The notes: generated by a model not told the origin, from the sequence alone. Positions 34,359 to 43,886 are shown, counted from the stretch's first letter. The stretch: DNA of 64,000 bases from an uncultured Sphingomonadaceae bacterium (GCA_947504025.1 CANNFX010000003.1:62001-126000), one strand, 5' to 3'. Made by a program: numbers and translations.

Positions 34359-35219
34359 GTGACCGAGACCGCACCACCAACCCAGCCGACCGAAAAATTG
34401 CCTCCCGGCTTGTATATAGTCGCGACCCCGATTGGCAATCTCGGGGACATCACAATGCGGGCACAGGATGTTCTGGCCCGCTGTGACGGCATTGCGTGCG
34501 AGGACACGCGGGTAACCGGAAAGCTGATGAAGCACCTCGGATTGTCGAAGCAGCTATGGCGTTATGATGACCACAGCGGAGAGAAAGACCGCATCCGGTT
34601 GGTTGAATCGATGCAGTCCCGCTCCGTGGCACTGGTCAGTGATGCGGGTACGCCGCTGATTGCTGATCCGGGTTACCGGCTGGTGCAAGATACGCGAGCC
34701 GCGGACATTAAGGTAACCAGTATTCCAGGCCCGAATGCGATCACGACGGCGCTTACGCTGTCAGGTTTACCGAATGACCGGTTCCTGTTTGCTGGCTTCT
34801 TGCCAGCGAAGGAGAAGGCCCGGCGGGAAGTTTTGCTGGAGCTGGCAACTGTCAGAACGACGTTGATATTCTATGAAACAGGACCGCGCCTAACTAAATC
34901 GCTCACTGCTATCAAAGAGATCCTGGGTGGGCGTAAGGTGTCCGTGGCCCGCGAATTGACTAAGCTCTTCGAGGAATGCCGCACTGGTACGGCGGATGAG
35001 CTCAATCAGCACTACACGGAACATCCTCCAAAAGGAGAGATTGTGTTGTTGATAGGCCCGCCAGAAGATGTCGAAATTAGTGCGGAGGATGCGGACGATA
35101 TGCTTCGTAACGCGCTCAAGACCAACAAGGCCTCGCAAGCTGCGGGCGAAGTTGCGCGGGCCACTGGCCTCGACCGCAAAGCGCTATATGCGCGGGCCTT
35201 GGCACTGCGCGACGAATGA
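34359..35219 (+). CDS. rsmI: 16S rRNA (cytidine-1402-2'-O)-methyltransferase
   Basis: A 286-aa tetrapyrrole-methylase-fold enzyme that methylates C1402 in the ribosomal P site. It is read from GTG 34359. LYIVATPIGNLGDITMRAQD, CDGIACEDTRVTGKLMKHLG, LVSDAGTPLIADPGYRLV and FYETGPRLTKSL are diagnostic. It overlaps yraN by four bases (ATGA); the PBP activator-rsmI-yraN-gshB order is a conserved alphaproteobacterial block. Confidence 0.96.
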   Translation: MTETAPPTQPTEKLPPGLYIVATPIGNLGDITMRAQDVLARCDGIACEDTRVTGKLMKHLGLSKQLWRYDDHSGEKDRIRLVESMQSRSVALVSDAGTPLIADPGYRLVQDTRAADIKVTSIPGPNAITTALTLSGLPNDRFLFAGFLPAKEKARREVLLELATVRTTLIFYETGPRLTKSLTAIKEILGGRKVSVARELTKLFEECRTGTADELNQHYTEHPPKGEIVLLIGPPEDVEISAEDADDMLRNALKTNKASQAAGEVARATGLDRKALYARALALRDE

Positions 35220-35566
35220 AGCGGCAGCTTGCGGAACAACGGGGAAGGAAGGGTGAGCGCTTCGCCTCACTTTGGTTACTGCTGCAGGGTTGGCGAACGG
35301 TTGCGAAACGCGTGAAGACCCCGCGCGGCGAAATCGATCTGATTGTACGGCGCGGCGATACCGTTGTTTTCATCGAGGTAAAGTGGCGTGCGAAACCGAC
35401 TGATCTTGATCATGCGATTGACGAATATCGTCTGCGCCGCGTTGCCGCCGCTGTGGAAGCAGTTGCGCATGAATATGCGGAGCCGCATGAAACCATCCGA
35501 ATTGACGTGATGCTCCTTGCGCCGGGCCACCGGCCACGCCACATCGTCAACGCTTGGCAACCTTGA
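35216..35566 (+). CDS. YraN family (UPF0102) nuclease-like protein
   Basis: A 116-aa protein of normal family length. It has a PD-(D/E)xK nuclease-like core: RGRKGERFASLWLLLQGW, then GEIDLIVRRGDTVVFIEVKWR, in which E, D and ExK form the putative metal site. The biological role is not settled. It is coupled to rsmI upstream and followed by gshB after ten bases. Confidence 0.92.
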   Translation: MKRQLAEQRGRKGERFASLWLLLQGWRTVAKRVKTPRGEIDLIVRRGDTVVFIEVKWRAKPTDLDHAIDEYRLRRVAAAVEAVAHEYAEPHETIRIDVMLLAPGHRPRHIVNAWQP

Positions 35567-35576
35567 GGACTGATAG

Positions 35577-36533
35577 ATGACCTTACGCATCGCAATGCAG
35601 ATGGACCCGATGGAAAGCGTAAAAATCGCGGGCGATTCCAGTTTTGCGCTGATGTTGTCGGCGCAGGAACGCGGTTATACCGTCTGGCACTATGACGTTG
35701 GAACGCTGGCCTATGATACGGGTGAGGATAAGCTCACTGCCTATGCCGCGCCGGTGACGGTTCAGCGAGTAGAGGGCAACCACTTCACGATGGGCGACCA
35801 TCAATTGATCGATCTCGCTGAAGATATTGACGTCGTCATGATGCGTCAGGACCCGCCTTTTGACCTTGGTTATATCAGCGCGGCCCTGCTGCTCGACCGG
35901 CTGAAAGGGCGGACACTGGTTGCCAACGATCCGCGGGAAGTGGTGAATGCGCCGGAGAAGATGTTTGTGTTGGATTACGCGCAGTTCATGCCGCCGACGC
36001 TGATTGCTCGCCGGCTGGAGGATATTCAGGACTTCCAAATGAAACACGGTGCAGTCGTGGTCAAGCCGCTGCACGGGAATGGCGGCAAGGCGATCTTTAA
36101 GATCGATGCCGATGGCACGAACATGTCCGCGCTGTCGGAAGTATTCAACCAAACATGGCCGGAACCGCATATGGTGCAGCCGTTTCTTCCCGAAGTGAGC
36201 GAAGGTGACAAACGTATCGTGCTTGTCGATGGGGTCGTGACTGGCGCTATCAACCGCAAACCAGGTGAGGGCGAGTTCCGCTCTAACCTAGCGCAAGGCG
36301 GATATGCCGAGGCGGCACAGCTAACCCCTCGCGAACAGGAAATCTGCGACGCCATGGGACCGGAGCTGAAGAAACGCGGTCTGATCTTTGTCGGGATCGA
36401 TGTAATCGGCGGCAAATGGCTGACAGAGATCAACGTGACTTCGCCGACGGGCATAGTCGCCATCGACGCATTCAATGGCACCAATACAGCGGTATTGATC
36501 TGGGATGCGATTGAAGCGCGGTTGGTAGCATAA
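35577..36533 (+). CDS. gshB: Glutathione synthetase
   Basis: A 318-aa ATP-grasp enzyme joining gamma-glutamylcysteine and glycine. IAMQMDPMESVKIAGDSSF opens the protein, MRQDPPFDLGYI and NDPREVVNAPEKMFVLDY form the N-terminal substrate region, and VVVKPLHGNGGKAIFKID is the ATP-grasp loop. DVIGGKWLTEINVTSPTGI closes the active site. It is the last gene of the rsmI-yraN-gshB run. Confidence 0.97.
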   Translation: MTLRIAMQMDPMESVKIAGDSSFALMLSAQERGYTVWHYDVGTLAYDTGEDKLTAYAAPVTVQRVEGNHFTMGDHQLIDLAEDIDVVMMRQDPPFDLGYISAALLLDRLKGRTLVANDPREVVNAPEKMFVLDYAQFMPPTLIARRLEDIQDFQMKHGAVVVKPLHGNGGKAIFKIDADGTNMSALSEVFNQTWPEPHMVQPFLPEVSEGDKRIVLVDGVVTGAINRKPGEGEFRSNLAQGGYAEAAQLTPREQEICDAMGPELKKRGLIFVGIDVIGGKWLTEINVTSPTGIVAIDAFNGTNTAVLIWDAIEARLVA

Positions 36534-36567
36534 TCGAACCATCGTGGACGATCTGCGTTAGAGCATC

Positions 36568-37173
36568 ATGGACGAACTGATTGTCGAGATAATTTCGCGG
36601 CTTGGCTACGTCGGTGTGGCCTTGCTGATGATGCTGGAAAACATCTTTCCACCCATGCCTTCCGAGGTGATTATGGGAGCTGGAGCTCTTGCGGTCGAGC
36701 GTGGAAGAATGGATTTTTGGCCTCTGCTGGTTGCCGGAACCGTGGGGACATTAGTTGGCAACTACTTCTGGTTCTGGATCGGTGACCGCTTTGGGTATCG
36801 CAGGCTCGACCCGCTGATCGACCGCTTCGGCAAATGGTTGACCATGGAAATGGAAGATGTCGAGCTAGCTAGCAAGTTCTTCCAAAATCATGGTCACTGG
36901 GTTGTATTCATCCTGCGCGCGACGCCCGTGATGCGAACGATGATCTCTTTGCCCGCTGGTCTCGCGCATATGAACAAGCTGAAGTTTTGTCTGTTTACAG
37001 CGGCCGGCGCGGCATTGTGGAATGTCATGTTGATCTTTGGGACGCAGTGGCTGTCGCGGACTTTTGGCGACAATGACAACATCGTTGGTTGGCTTCTGAT
37101 CGCCATCGTAGTGATTTCAGTCGGAGCGTATTTCTGGCGACTTGCTACCTGGAAGCCGCGCGCAGAGCGTTAG
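36568..37173 (+). CDS. DedA family membrane protein
   Basis: A 201-aa protein with a VTT (DedA) domain. The family moves lipid carriers such as undecaprenyl phosphate or phospholipids across the membrane. MLENIFPPMPSEVIMGAGAL, GTVGTLVGNYFWFWIGDRFG and the re-entrant-loop segment RATPVMRTMISLPAGLAHM with its essential Arg are visible, as are about five hydrophobic stretches. The stop overlaps that of the convergent xerC by four bases. Confidence 0.92.
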   Translation: MDELIVEIISRLGYVGVALLMMLENIFPPMPSEVIMGAGALAVERGRMDFWPLLVAGTVGTLVGNYFWFWIGDRFGYRRLDPLIDRFGKWLTMEMEDVELASKFFQNHGHWVVFILRATPVMRTMISLPAGLAHMNKLKFCLFTAAGAALWNVMLIFGTQWLSRTFGDNDNIVGWLLIAIVVISVGAYFWRLATWKPRAER

Positions 37174-38078
37174 TCTTTTTTGCCCGTCCGATCGGCCCGG
37201 GGATGTGCGGCACGGTATGTATCGAGCAGCGTGGCGGCATCCACCTTCGTGTAGATCTGCGTTGAACCAAGGCTGGCATGCCCGAGCAACTCCTGCAGGC
37301 TTCGTAGGTCCGCGCCGGCGCCCAGCAAATGGGTCGCGAAGCTGTGTCTTAAAGCATGTGGCGTGGCGGTGGATGGCAGTCCCAGCGCGGACCGGGCGCG
37401 GGCGACCGCTTTCTGTACCATCCCCTGAGACAACGTCCCGCCTTTGACTCCGCGAAATAGTGGGTCGTCCGGTCCAAGTGACCATGGACTTTCGTCAACG
37501 TAGTCCGCGACAGCTTCACGGATCACAGGGATAAGCGGTACTACGCGTTGTTTTCCGCCTTTGCCGGTTACGTTCAGTGTTTCGCCCAGCGGAAAATCAG
37601 CACCGGTGAGCGACAAAGCTTCGGCGATCCGTAGTCCCGCTCCGTAGAGAAGCATTAGCACTGCACGGTCGCGTTTGCCGATCCAACCTTCGCCATCGGA
37701 GGCAACTTCTTCGGCTAGTCCTGCTGCTTCGTCGGGCGTCATTGGGCGAGGCAGGCCTTTCTTCATGCGTGGGCCGCGCATTCGAGGCGGCGACGTATCG
37801 GAATGGCCAGCCTGTGCCTTGGCGAAGGAAATAAAGGCTTTGAGCGCAGATAGTTCGCGTGCAGCAGAAGCATTTCCAAGGCCTTCGCCGCGCCGCTCCG
37901 CCAGATGCGTGCGGAGTTTACCAGCATCATATTTAGCTATGGCTGACCAGCTTGTCAGATTACTAGTCGCCAATAGCCGTTTCGCCGCGGCGAGGTATGC
38001 GCGAACGGTATGTTTAGAGCGCCGCCGTCCGTTTTCGAGATGGTCACGCCATTCGTCCATGAGCTGCGACTGGATCAT
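37170..38078 (-). CDS. xerC: Tyrosine recombinase XerC
   Basis: A 302-aa tyrosine recombinase that resolves chromosome dimers at dif. The N-terminal SAM-like domain spans residues about 8-90. The catalytic residues are in LLYGAGLRIAEALSL (Arg), GKGGKQRVVPL (Lys), TPHALRHSFATHLLGAGADL (HxxR), LLGHASLGSTQIYTKVD (His and the nucleophilic Tyr). The start overlaps the hemW stop (ATGA). No integrase-type neighbours or attachment sites are present, so this is the housekeeping enzyme rather than a mobile-element integrase. Confidence 0.93.
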   Translation of the reverse strand: MIQSQLMDEWRDHLENGRRRSKHTVRAYLAAAKRLLATSNLTSWSAIAKYDAGKLRTHLAERRGEGLGNASAARELSALKAFISFAKAQAGHSDTSPPRMRGPRMKKGLPRPMTPDEAAGLAEEVASDGEGWIGKRDRAVLMLLYGAGLRIAEALSLTGADFPLGETLNVTGKGGKQRVVPLIPVIREAVADYVDESPWSLGPDDPLFRGVKGGTLSQGMVQKAVARARSALGLPSTATPHALRHSFATHLLGAGADLRSLQELLGHASLGSTQIYTKVDAATLLDTYRAAHPRADRTGKKD

Positions 38079-39226
38079 ACCTCAACCAGTGCGGCCGGAA
38101 CCAGCTCCGCCAAAAGACTGTTGAGCACTGGCATACCTTCGGGCGTTACGCCGACTGTGTCGCCGTTCTGCCAGGCCAGCCCGATGTCAGCGAAGAAGTT
38201 GAGGCGCTTAGCGTTGATTAGAAAGTCAGGCGCAAGGCCAACACGCTGTCCCAAGCGGTCCAGATCAACACCCTCAGCCAACCGCAACCCCATCAAGATT
38301 GCTTCGGATGCCTGCTCACGGGTACCGAGTTGGCGGTCCTCATTGATCCCGTGACTTCGTGCTTCGATCGCAGCGAGCCAATTCTCCGGCTTCTTATGGC
38401 GGATCGTCGCTCTACCTCCGCGGCGGCCATGGGCACCCGGGCCGATGCCGCAATAGTCACCGTATCGCCAATAGGTCAGATTATGACGACTTTCCTGGCC
38501 GGGCTTTGCGTGATTGCTGACCTCGTAGGCAGGCAGGCCAGCCTTGGCAGTCATCTCTGCGGTCACTGCAAAGAGATCCGCAGCCGGATCATCCGCTAAT
38601 GGATCGAACTCGCCGCGCCTCACATCGGTCGCAAATCGCGTGCCCGGTTCGATGGTGAGCTGATAGAGTGATAGATGCCCGGTTCCGAAGGCTAGGGCGC
38701 GCTCAAGCTCTTTAGACCACTCTCGGGCGGTTTGTGCCGGTCTTGCATAAATCAGGTCGAAGCTGACGCGGTTGAAGTGCTCCTGCGCGGTGGCCAGCGC
38801 GGCGATGCCTTCTTCGGCATCATGCAACCGGCCAAGAAACCGCAGCGTGTCATTGTCGAGCGCCTGCAATCCGAGTGACACGCGGTTCACACCGGCAAGT
38901 GCGATATCAGCGAATTTCGACGCTTCAACCGAAGACGGATTGGCTTCAAGTGTAATCTCGATATTGGGTGCAAAGCCCCATAAATGCTCTGCTTCTGCCA
39001 GCAGCGTTCCAACGAGCTCAGGTGGCATCAATGACGGGGTTCCGCCACCAAAGAAGATGCTTTCCAACGGCTCACCGCTCGCTAGTTCGGCCTCATGGCG
39101 CATATCGGCCAGCAAGCTTTCGCGCCACAGATCCATGTCGACCTTCGCGCGGACATGGCTGTTGAAGTCGCAATAAGGGCATTTTGCGATGCAAAAGGGC
39201 CAATGGATATAAAGTGCATGTGCCAC
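38075..39226 (-). CDS. hemW: Haem chaperone HemW (radical SAM)
   Basis: A 383-aa radical SAM protein. The SAM cluster motif CxxxCxxC is CIAKCPYC, directly after the start AHALYIHWPF; GGGTPSLMPPELVGTLL and NVSLGLQ-like NRVSLGLQALDN follow, with the HemN C-terminal domain. HemW hands haem to respiratory enzymes rather than acting as coproporphyrinogen oxidase. The GTG at 39224-39226 is chosen because an AAGGAAG lies upstream and no in-frame ATG is close. A longer frame reaching 39505 lies antisense to the CAP-domain gene and is rejected. Confidence 0.93.
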   Translation of the reverse strand: MAHALYIHWPFCIAKCPYCDFNSHVRAKVDMDLWRESLLADMRHEAELASGEPLESIFFGGGTPSLMPPELVGTLLAEAEHLWGFAPNIEITLEANPSSVEASKFADIALAGVNRVSLGLQALDNDTLRFLGRLHDAEEGIAALATAQEHFNRVSFDLIYARPAQTAREWSKELERALAFGTGHLSLYQLTIEPGTRFATDVRRGEFDPLADDPAADLFAVTAEMTAKAGLPAYEVSNHAKPGQESRHNLTYWRYGDYCGIGPGAHGRRGGRATIRHKKPENWLAAIEARSHGINEDRQLGTREQASEAILMGLRLAEGVDLDRLGQRVGLAPDFLINAKRLNFFADIGLAWQNGDTVGVTPEGMPVLNSLLAELVPAALVEV

Positions 39227-39271
39227 ATCGCTTTCAGGCTTCCTTAATGCCCGAAAGTCAAGGTGGTTGGC

Positions 39272-39799
39272 ATGAAACGAACCGCTCTCCTTGCAATTAC
39301 AGCCGCTGCTGTGGCGGCGATAGGTACGGTGTTTCCTGCCGGCGCCCAGGACGCCGATAAATATCCTTTCGCCGAGACATTGCTCGTCAAACACAACAGG
39401 GAGCGCGCACAAGTTGGTGTGCCCAACCTGCAGTGGAGTCCCAAGCTTGCAGCAGAAGCCCGGGTTTGGGCAAAGCAGATGGCGCGGGATGATCGTATGT
39501 ATCACTCAACGAGAGATCTGCGCGGCAATGTTGGCGAGAATCTATGGCGTGGCACCGCTGGGTTTTACCGAGCCGAAGATATGATGGACGCATTTTTAAG
39601 TGAGCGGGCAATGTTTCGTAGCGGCACGTTTCCGGAAGTCTCAATCACCGGGAATTGGGTCGATGTAGCCCATTACACGCAGATTATTTGGCCCGATACG
39701 CAGGAGGTTGGCTGTGCGCTGGTTACCGGAAAGCGTGATGATTTTCTTGCTTGTCGCTATTGGCCATCGGGCAACTGGGTCGGCCAACCAGTGGGATAA
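39272..39799 (+). CDS. Secreted CAP-domain protein
   Basis: A 175-aa exported protein with a signal peptide (MKRTALLAITAAAVAAIGTV, cleavage near AGAQ). The CAP/SCP fold is clear: VKHNRERAQVGVPNLQWSP, LAAEARVWAKQMARDD, GENLWRG, HYTQIIWPDTQEVGCALV and CRYWPSGNWVGQ. The conserved His and Glu residues of the CAP cavity are present. Bacterial members are thought to bind lipids or envelope parts. ATG 39272 is preceded by AAGGTGG; an in-frame GTG lies nine bases upstream. Confidence 0.9.
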   Translation: MKRTALLAITAAAVAAIGTVFPAGAQDADKYPFAETLLVKHNRERAQVGVPNLQWSPKLAAEARVWAKQMARDDRMYHSTRDLRGNVGENLWRGTAGFYRAEDMMDAFLSERAMFRSGTFPEVSITGNWVDVAHYTQIIWPDTQEVGCALVTGKRDDFLACRYWPSGNWVGQPVG

Positions 39800-39812
39800 G
39801 CACGGGCTTGGC

Positions 39813-40439
39813 TTAGCTGAACTGATCGGCAACAAGTTTCCTGAACGCATCCGCGCGATGGCTCATTGCGTGTTTTTCCGCCGGATCGAGTTCAGCGAAG
39901 GTTTTGTCCCGACCCTGCGGTATAAACACTGGATCATAACCAAATCCGAGCGTTCCGCGTGGCGGCCATGTCAGTGAACCGTCGATCCGTCCCTCGTAAA
40001 CAGCGCTTTCGCCATCGGGCCAGGCAAGGGCTAGCACGCAGCTGAACCACGCATCGCGTGGCGCGCCGGAACCTTTTCCGGCCAGTAAGCCTTCGACTTT
40101 GCCCATGGCCATATACCAATCGCGGCCTGCTTCGCCTTCGAACCATTGCCGTTCGGCCCAGTCAGCTGTGTAGACACCTGGTCGACCATCCAAAGCGGCG
40201 ACCGAAAGGCCGCTGTCGTCAGCGAGTGCCGCCATACCGGAGGCCTCCGCCGAAGCGCGCGCTTTGATCAGCGCATTTTCGGCGAAGGTGGTTCCGGTTT
40301 CAGCCGGTTCGGGAAGCCCTAGCGATCCTGCCGAAAGGCATTTAACGCCATGCGGTTCCAGCAATGCCGAAATCTCTTTCAACTTACCGGAATTATGCGT
40401 GGCGATCACTAGCGAGCCCGAACCGATGGATCTCGTCAT
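39813..40439 (-). CDS. rdgB: XTP/dITP pyrophosphatase
   Basis: A 208-aa Ham1/RdgB house-cleaning enzyme that removes dITP and [23 protein letters not shown] is the N-terminal nucleotide motif, [20 protein letters not shown] and [20 protein letters not shown] follow, and [21 protein letters not shown] closes the active site. Its ATG overlaps the rph stop (ATGA). The rph-rdgB-hemW order is a frequent bacterial block, here with the CAP gene inserted on the other strand. Confidence 0.96.
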   Translation of the reverse strand: MTRSIGSGSLVIATHNSGKLKEISALLEPHGVKCLSAGSLGLPEPAETGTTFAENALIKARASAEASGMAALADDSGLSVAALDGRPGVYTADWAERQWFEGEAGRDWYMAMGKVEGLLAGKGSGAPRDAWFSCVLALAWPDGESAVYEGRIDGSLTWPPRGTLGFGYDPVFIPQGRDKTFAELDPAEKHAMSHRADAFRKLVADQFS

Positions 40440-41149
40440 TTTACAGCAGCATCCTGTTCCCTGAAGATCGCTTCGCAGCCAATATTGGCGAGGCGCAACA
40501 GACGCAACAGGCCTTCTTCGTCATAGGTCGCGCCTTCGGCCGTTGCCTGCACTTCAGCGATTTGTCCGCCTTCGATCAATACGAAGTTCGCATCCGCATC
40601 CGCGTCGCTATCTTCGTCATAATCGAGGTCAAGAACTGGATTGCCCTTGTAGATGCCGCAGGAAATCGCAGCGACTTTGGCAGTGATGGGATCATGCGTG
40701 ATCACACCTTCGGCCATCAGTTTGTCAACTGCGAGACGTAGTGCAACCCATGCGCCGGTGATAGAAGCGGTACGGGTTCCGCCATCAGCCTGAATAACGT
40801 CGCAATCGAGCGTGATTTGGCGCTCACCGAGCTTCTTCATATCGACAACGGCGCGTAAACTACGACCAATAAGGCGCTGAATTTCCTGTGTTCGACCCGA
40901 CTGTTTACCGCGAGCAGCCTCACGGCTGTTGCGTGTGTTTGTGGAGCGCGGGAGCATCGAATATTCGCCGGTTACCCAGCCTTCGCCCTTTCCGCGCAGC
41001 CAGGGTGGAATGCGTTCTTCAACGCTGGCGGTGCAGAGTACTTTCGTGTCGCCGAATGAGATCAGGCAAGATCCTTCGGCATGTTTGGTGTAATTCGTTT
41101 CGATTGTGATAGCGCGCATTTCATCTGCGCTACGTCCGGAAGGTCGCAT
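40436..41149 (-). CDS. rph: Ribonuclease PH
   Basis: A 237-aa phosphorolytic 3'-5' exonuclease that trims tRNA 3' ends. [20 protein letters not shown] is the classic start; [19 protein letters not shown] and [18 protein letters not shown] bind phosphate and RNA, and [20 protein letters not shown] is the catalytic region. It is the first gene of the rph-rdgB pair. The start lies 66 bases from the divergent DUF6438 lipoprotein gene. Confidence 0.97.
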   Translation of the reverse strand: MRPSGRSADEMRAITIETNYTKHAEGSCLISFGDTKVLCTASVEERIPPWLRGKGEGWVTGEYSMLPRSTNTRNSREAARGKQSGRTQEIQRLIGRSLRAVVDMKKLGERQITLDCDVIQADGGTRTASITGAWVALRLAVDKLMAEGVITHDPITAKVAAISCGIYKGNPVLDLDYDEDSDADADANFVLIEGGQIAEVQATAEGATYDEEGLLRLLRLANIGCEAIFREQDAAVK

Positions 41150-41214
41150 GGAATTCTCCTGAGTGTTCCCCGTGCCCCTAGACGCCTGCAGGATTAGCTG
41201 TCACCCCTCATGGC

Positions 41215-41712
41215 ATGCGAACCTCACTAGTTTCTCTTGTGCTCGCTCTTGCAGTTTCGGGATGTGCGGTGACATCCGCGCCAACGCCTGCGAGCAAGGT
41301 CGTAATTTCGACATGGCCCTGCATGTTTAAATGCCCGGAATATTCGCTCGAAGTCGGCCGCGATGGTAATGTTCAATATAGTGGGCAGCGTAATGTGGCA
41401 GTAGAGGGCGCGCAAGTCTTTCAGGCTTCGCCCGAGCAAATTCCGGCTTTTTTCAAGACCGTTGACCCGCATCGCCCGAGCGGTGAACTCTCTTTGACCA
41501 AGCCGGAGGATTGCGAAGAATTTTGGACGGATCAATCCGGCCTTGAGATAATTTGGCAAGTTGACGGGGAGCCGACTGATAAGATCACGTGGTACGCTGG
41601 TTGTGACGCCGAAAAATACCGAAAAATGGGTGAGGATTTGTTCTCTGCCTACAAGCGATTCGATCAGGCAGTTGTGCTCATAGATATTGCGCCTGTCGCC
41701 GCGGCTGAGTGA
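41215..41712 (+). CDS. DUF6438-type lipoprotein
   Basis: A 165-aa lipoprotein with a short signal (MRTSLVSLVLALAVSGC, lipobox VSGC). The mature part has WPCMFKCPEYSLEVGRDGNV, the C-x3-C-P-x-Y pattern of the DUF6438 family, and GLEIIWQVDGEPTDKITWYA with a further Cys pair (DCEEFW, GCDAEKY). The four cysteines could form disulphides in the periplasm. Function unknown. It is followed by hrcA after 13 bases and may share its transcript. Confidence 0.75.
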   Translation: MRTSLVSLVLALAVSGCAVTSAPTPASKVVISTWPCMFKCPEYSLEVGRDGNVQYSGQRNVAVEGAQVFQASPEQIPAFFKTVDPHRPSGELSLTKPEDCEEFWTDQSGLEIIWQVDGEPTDKITWYAGCDAEKYRKMGEDLFSAYKRFDQAVVLIDIAPVAAAE

Positions 41713-41725
41713 ACGGCCGAATGTC

Positions 41726-42769
41726 ATGACCAGCCTGCCGGTATCAGAACTGACCGAACGCGCCCGTGAAATCTTCCGCTTGGTAGTGGAAGGATACATC
41801 GAGTCGGGTCAGCCTGTTGGGTCGAAGACCCTTGCAGGTGGCGGGGCGTTGAACTTGTCGCCCGCATCGATTCGCTCAGTTCTAAAGGACTTGGAGGTCG
41901 CCGGGCTGTTGGCCGCGCCGCACACCAGCGCTGGCCGTATGCCGACAGAGAGCGGGCTTCGCATGTTCGTTGACGGAATGATGCAGGTTGCTGAGCCTAC
42001 GGCGGAGGAACGCGCAGCGATCGAAGCGCGGCTTGCCGAGCCGGGGCCCATTGAACGGGCGCTGGAAACTACCAGCACTTTGCTATCCGACATTACCGGT
42101 GCAGCGGGAATGGTTATGGTTCCGACGCGCGAAGCACGCCTTGCGCAGATGAACCTTGTATCGATCTCTAACGACCGAGCGCTAGCAGTGTTGGTTGGCG
42201 AAGATGGCCATGTTGAAAACCGAGTGGTCAATTTGCCAGGTGGGGTAGCACATTCAGCGTTGGAGCAGGCCTCCAACTATATGTCGTCTAGGCTCGCAGG
42301 ACGAACATTGCCCGAGGCTGCCGCAGCGATTGCGCGAGAAATAACATCAGGTAGATCAGCTCTCGATTCTGCTGGCCGTGATTTGGTCGAACGCGGCCTA
42401 GCTGTATGGAGCGAGGACGCTTCCAGAAGGCCAGTACTTATCATCCGGGGGCAGGCTAATCTGCTCGACGATTCGGCAATAGGTGACATAGAACGTGTTC
42501 GGTCACTGATTGACGATTTGGAAAACAAGCAGTCAGTTTCTGAGTTGTTGGAGAGTGCCCGGGATGCAGAAGCAGCCCGAATTTTTATTGGGTCGGAGAA
42601 CCGTCTTTTCGCGCTTTCGGGCTCATCCGTCATCGCGTCACCATACCGTGACCGTGAAGGAAAAGTTGTTGGAGTGTTGGGGGTGATTGGCCCTACGCGG
42701 TTGAATTACGCTCGGGTGGTCCCCATGGTTGATTTTACAGCCCGGAGTTTGGGCAAACTCATCGGATAA
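41726..42769 (+). CDS. hrcA: Heat-inducible transcription repressor HrcA
   Basis: A 347-aa repressor of CIRCE-controlled heat-shock genes. The winged helix spans the first 75 residues (LTERAREIFRLVVEGYIESG, SIRSVLKDLEVAGLLAAPHT, SAGRMPTESGLRMFVD), followed by a GAF-like domain and the C-terminal VLGVIGPTRLNYARVVPMVD. ATG 41726 is taken as start. No CIRCE inverted repeat was seen in the neighbouring intergenic DNA, so its targets (for example groESL) are probably elsewhere. Confidence 0.96.
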   Translation: MTSLPVSELTERAREIFRLVVEGYIESGQPVGSKTLAGGGALNLSPASIRSVLKDLEVAGLLAAPHTSAGRMPTESGLRMFVDGMMQVAEPTAEERAAIEARLAEPGPIERALETTSTLLSDITGAAGMVMVPTREARLAQMNLVSISNDRALAVLVGEDGHVENRVVNLPGGVAHSALEQASNYMSSRLAGRTLPEAAAAIAREITSGRSALDSAGRDLVERGLAVWSEDASRRPVLIIRGQANLLDDSAIGDIERVRSLIDDLENKQSVSELLESARDAEAARIFIGSENRLFALSGSSVIASPYRDREGKVVGVLGVIGPTRLNYARVVPMVDFTARSLGKLIG

Positions 42770-42784
42770 TCGGAATTTTTTGAC

Positions 42785-43372
42785 GTGACAGATAATGATA
42801 AACCGCAGCAGCAAGACGAAGCAGTTGCAGAAGAACTAAAAGGCGTTCCTGAAGAGCTACTGGACGATGGGGCTTCAGAAGAAGAAGAAGGTGATTCTTT
42901 GGAGGAAGCACTCGCGTCGTTGCGAAACGACCTTGAAGCATCGAAGCAGGATACGCTTTATGCGAAGGCAGAGACACAGAATGTCCGGCGCCGGATGGAG
43001 AAGGACATTTCCGATGCGCGGACTTATGCCGCAACCGGCTTTGCACGTGATGTACTGTCAGTGGCGGACAATCTTTCGCGCGCTATCGACGTAATTCCCG
43101 AGGATTTGCGTGAGGACAGCAAGTTCAAAGGTCTCATTCAGGGCATTCAAGCCACCCAGCGCGAGTTAGACAAAGTGTTCGCGCAACATGGCATCAGCCG
43201 AATTGCAGCTGTCGGCCTGCCGCTTGACCCCAACCAGCATCAGGCGATGCTCGAAGTTCCCAGTGAAGATGCCGAGCCCGGCACGATCGTTCAGGAAATG
43301 CAAGCCGGTTACATGATCCGTGATCGATTGCTGCGGCCTGCAATGGTCGGAGTTGCGAAGAAGCCCGACTAG
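42785..43372 (+). CDS. grpE: Nucleotide exchange factor GrpE
   Basis: A 195-aa DnaK co-factor read from GTG 42785. An acidic N-terminal part and a long coiled coil (LRNDLEASKQDTLYAKAETQ, NVRRRMEKDISDARTYAATG) precede the beta domain (FAQHGISRIAAVGLPLDPNQ, HQAMLEVPSEDAEPGTIVQE). It releases ADP from DnaK. It lies 15 bases after hrcA and is convergent with the zinc-peptidase-like gene, one base apart. Confidence 0.96.
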   Translation: MTDNDKPQQQDEAVAEELKGVPEELLDDGASEEEEGDSLEEALASLRNDLEASKQDTLYAKAETQNVRRRMEKDISDARTYAATGFARDVLSVADNLSRAIDVIPEDLREDSKFKGLIQGIQATQRELDKVFAQHGISRIAAVGLPLDPNQHQAMLEVPSEDAEPGTIVQEMQAGYMIRDRLLRPAMVGVAKKPD

Positions 43373-43373
43373 C

Positions 43374-43886
43374 TCAGCCCGCTCCGGGAAATTTCACAAT
43401 AAGGTCGTAGGCGCTGGCATCCGATACGCCGGCTAGTTTGACACCGTTTCTTAGCAAGAACGCATGTTTCACAATTTCCGCCTGTTGTTCAATGCCGTAT
43501 CGTTCAAGGCCCCAGCCAGGTTTGAGACTGTAATGATAGGGTGCCCAGGGCATCCGCCTGAATACCAGCCACCAACTACCTTTTTGCTGGCTTTGCCAGA
43601 CGTGGACCATTTCGTGAATAAATAGTCCCTGTCGGATGATCGACTGGTGGGAAAAGTCATCGCAATAGGCGTCGCCGTGCGGGTGGAAATGTATATGTCC
43701 CCGTGGTGCCATAGTCACCCGTTTCGGTTGGAACGGAAACCATTTCTTCCGACGTATGCTTACGTCATCATAACGGACGGCATCGCCGAAAACACTGCGG
43801 GCTAGAGCGACTTCGCCTGCCGTAAGTGGCCGCTCCTCTCCAAAAAGAAGGGAAGCAGCCTCATCCTGAACAAACTCGTCGCTCAG
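43374..43886 (-). CDS. Putative zinc peptidase-like protein (HExxH)
   Basis: A protein with an HEMVH zinc-type motif (GLFIHEMVHVWQSQQKGSWW), followed by YGIEQQAEIVKHAFLLRNG, resembling small DUF4157-like metallopeptidases of sphingomonads. The only ATG or GTG starts are at 43712 and 43718, giving about 114 residues, but the same frame is open and coding-like well before them (LTAGEVALARSVFGDAVRYD, RRKKWFPFQPKRV). It reaches a CTG at 43884-43886 that overlaps the TGA of the copper-chaperone gene with a GGGGAAG just ahead. I therefore place the start there, giving 170 residues. The start codon is uncertain. Confidence 0.65.
   Translation of the reverse strand: MSDEFVQDEAASLLFGEERPLTAGEVALARSVFGDAVRYDDVSIRRKKWFPFQPKRVTMAPRGHIHFHPHGDAYCDDFSHQSIIRQGLFIHEMVHVWQSQQKGSWWLVFRRMPWAPYHYSLKPGWGLERYGIEQQAEIVKHAFLLRNGVKLAGVSDASAYDLIVKFPGAG

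Noticed and set aside
37170-38078. Tyrosine recombinase as integrase of a mobile island
   Set aside because: It matches XerC in length and motifs, lies in a housekeeping block coupled to hemW, and no attachment repeats or cargo are present.
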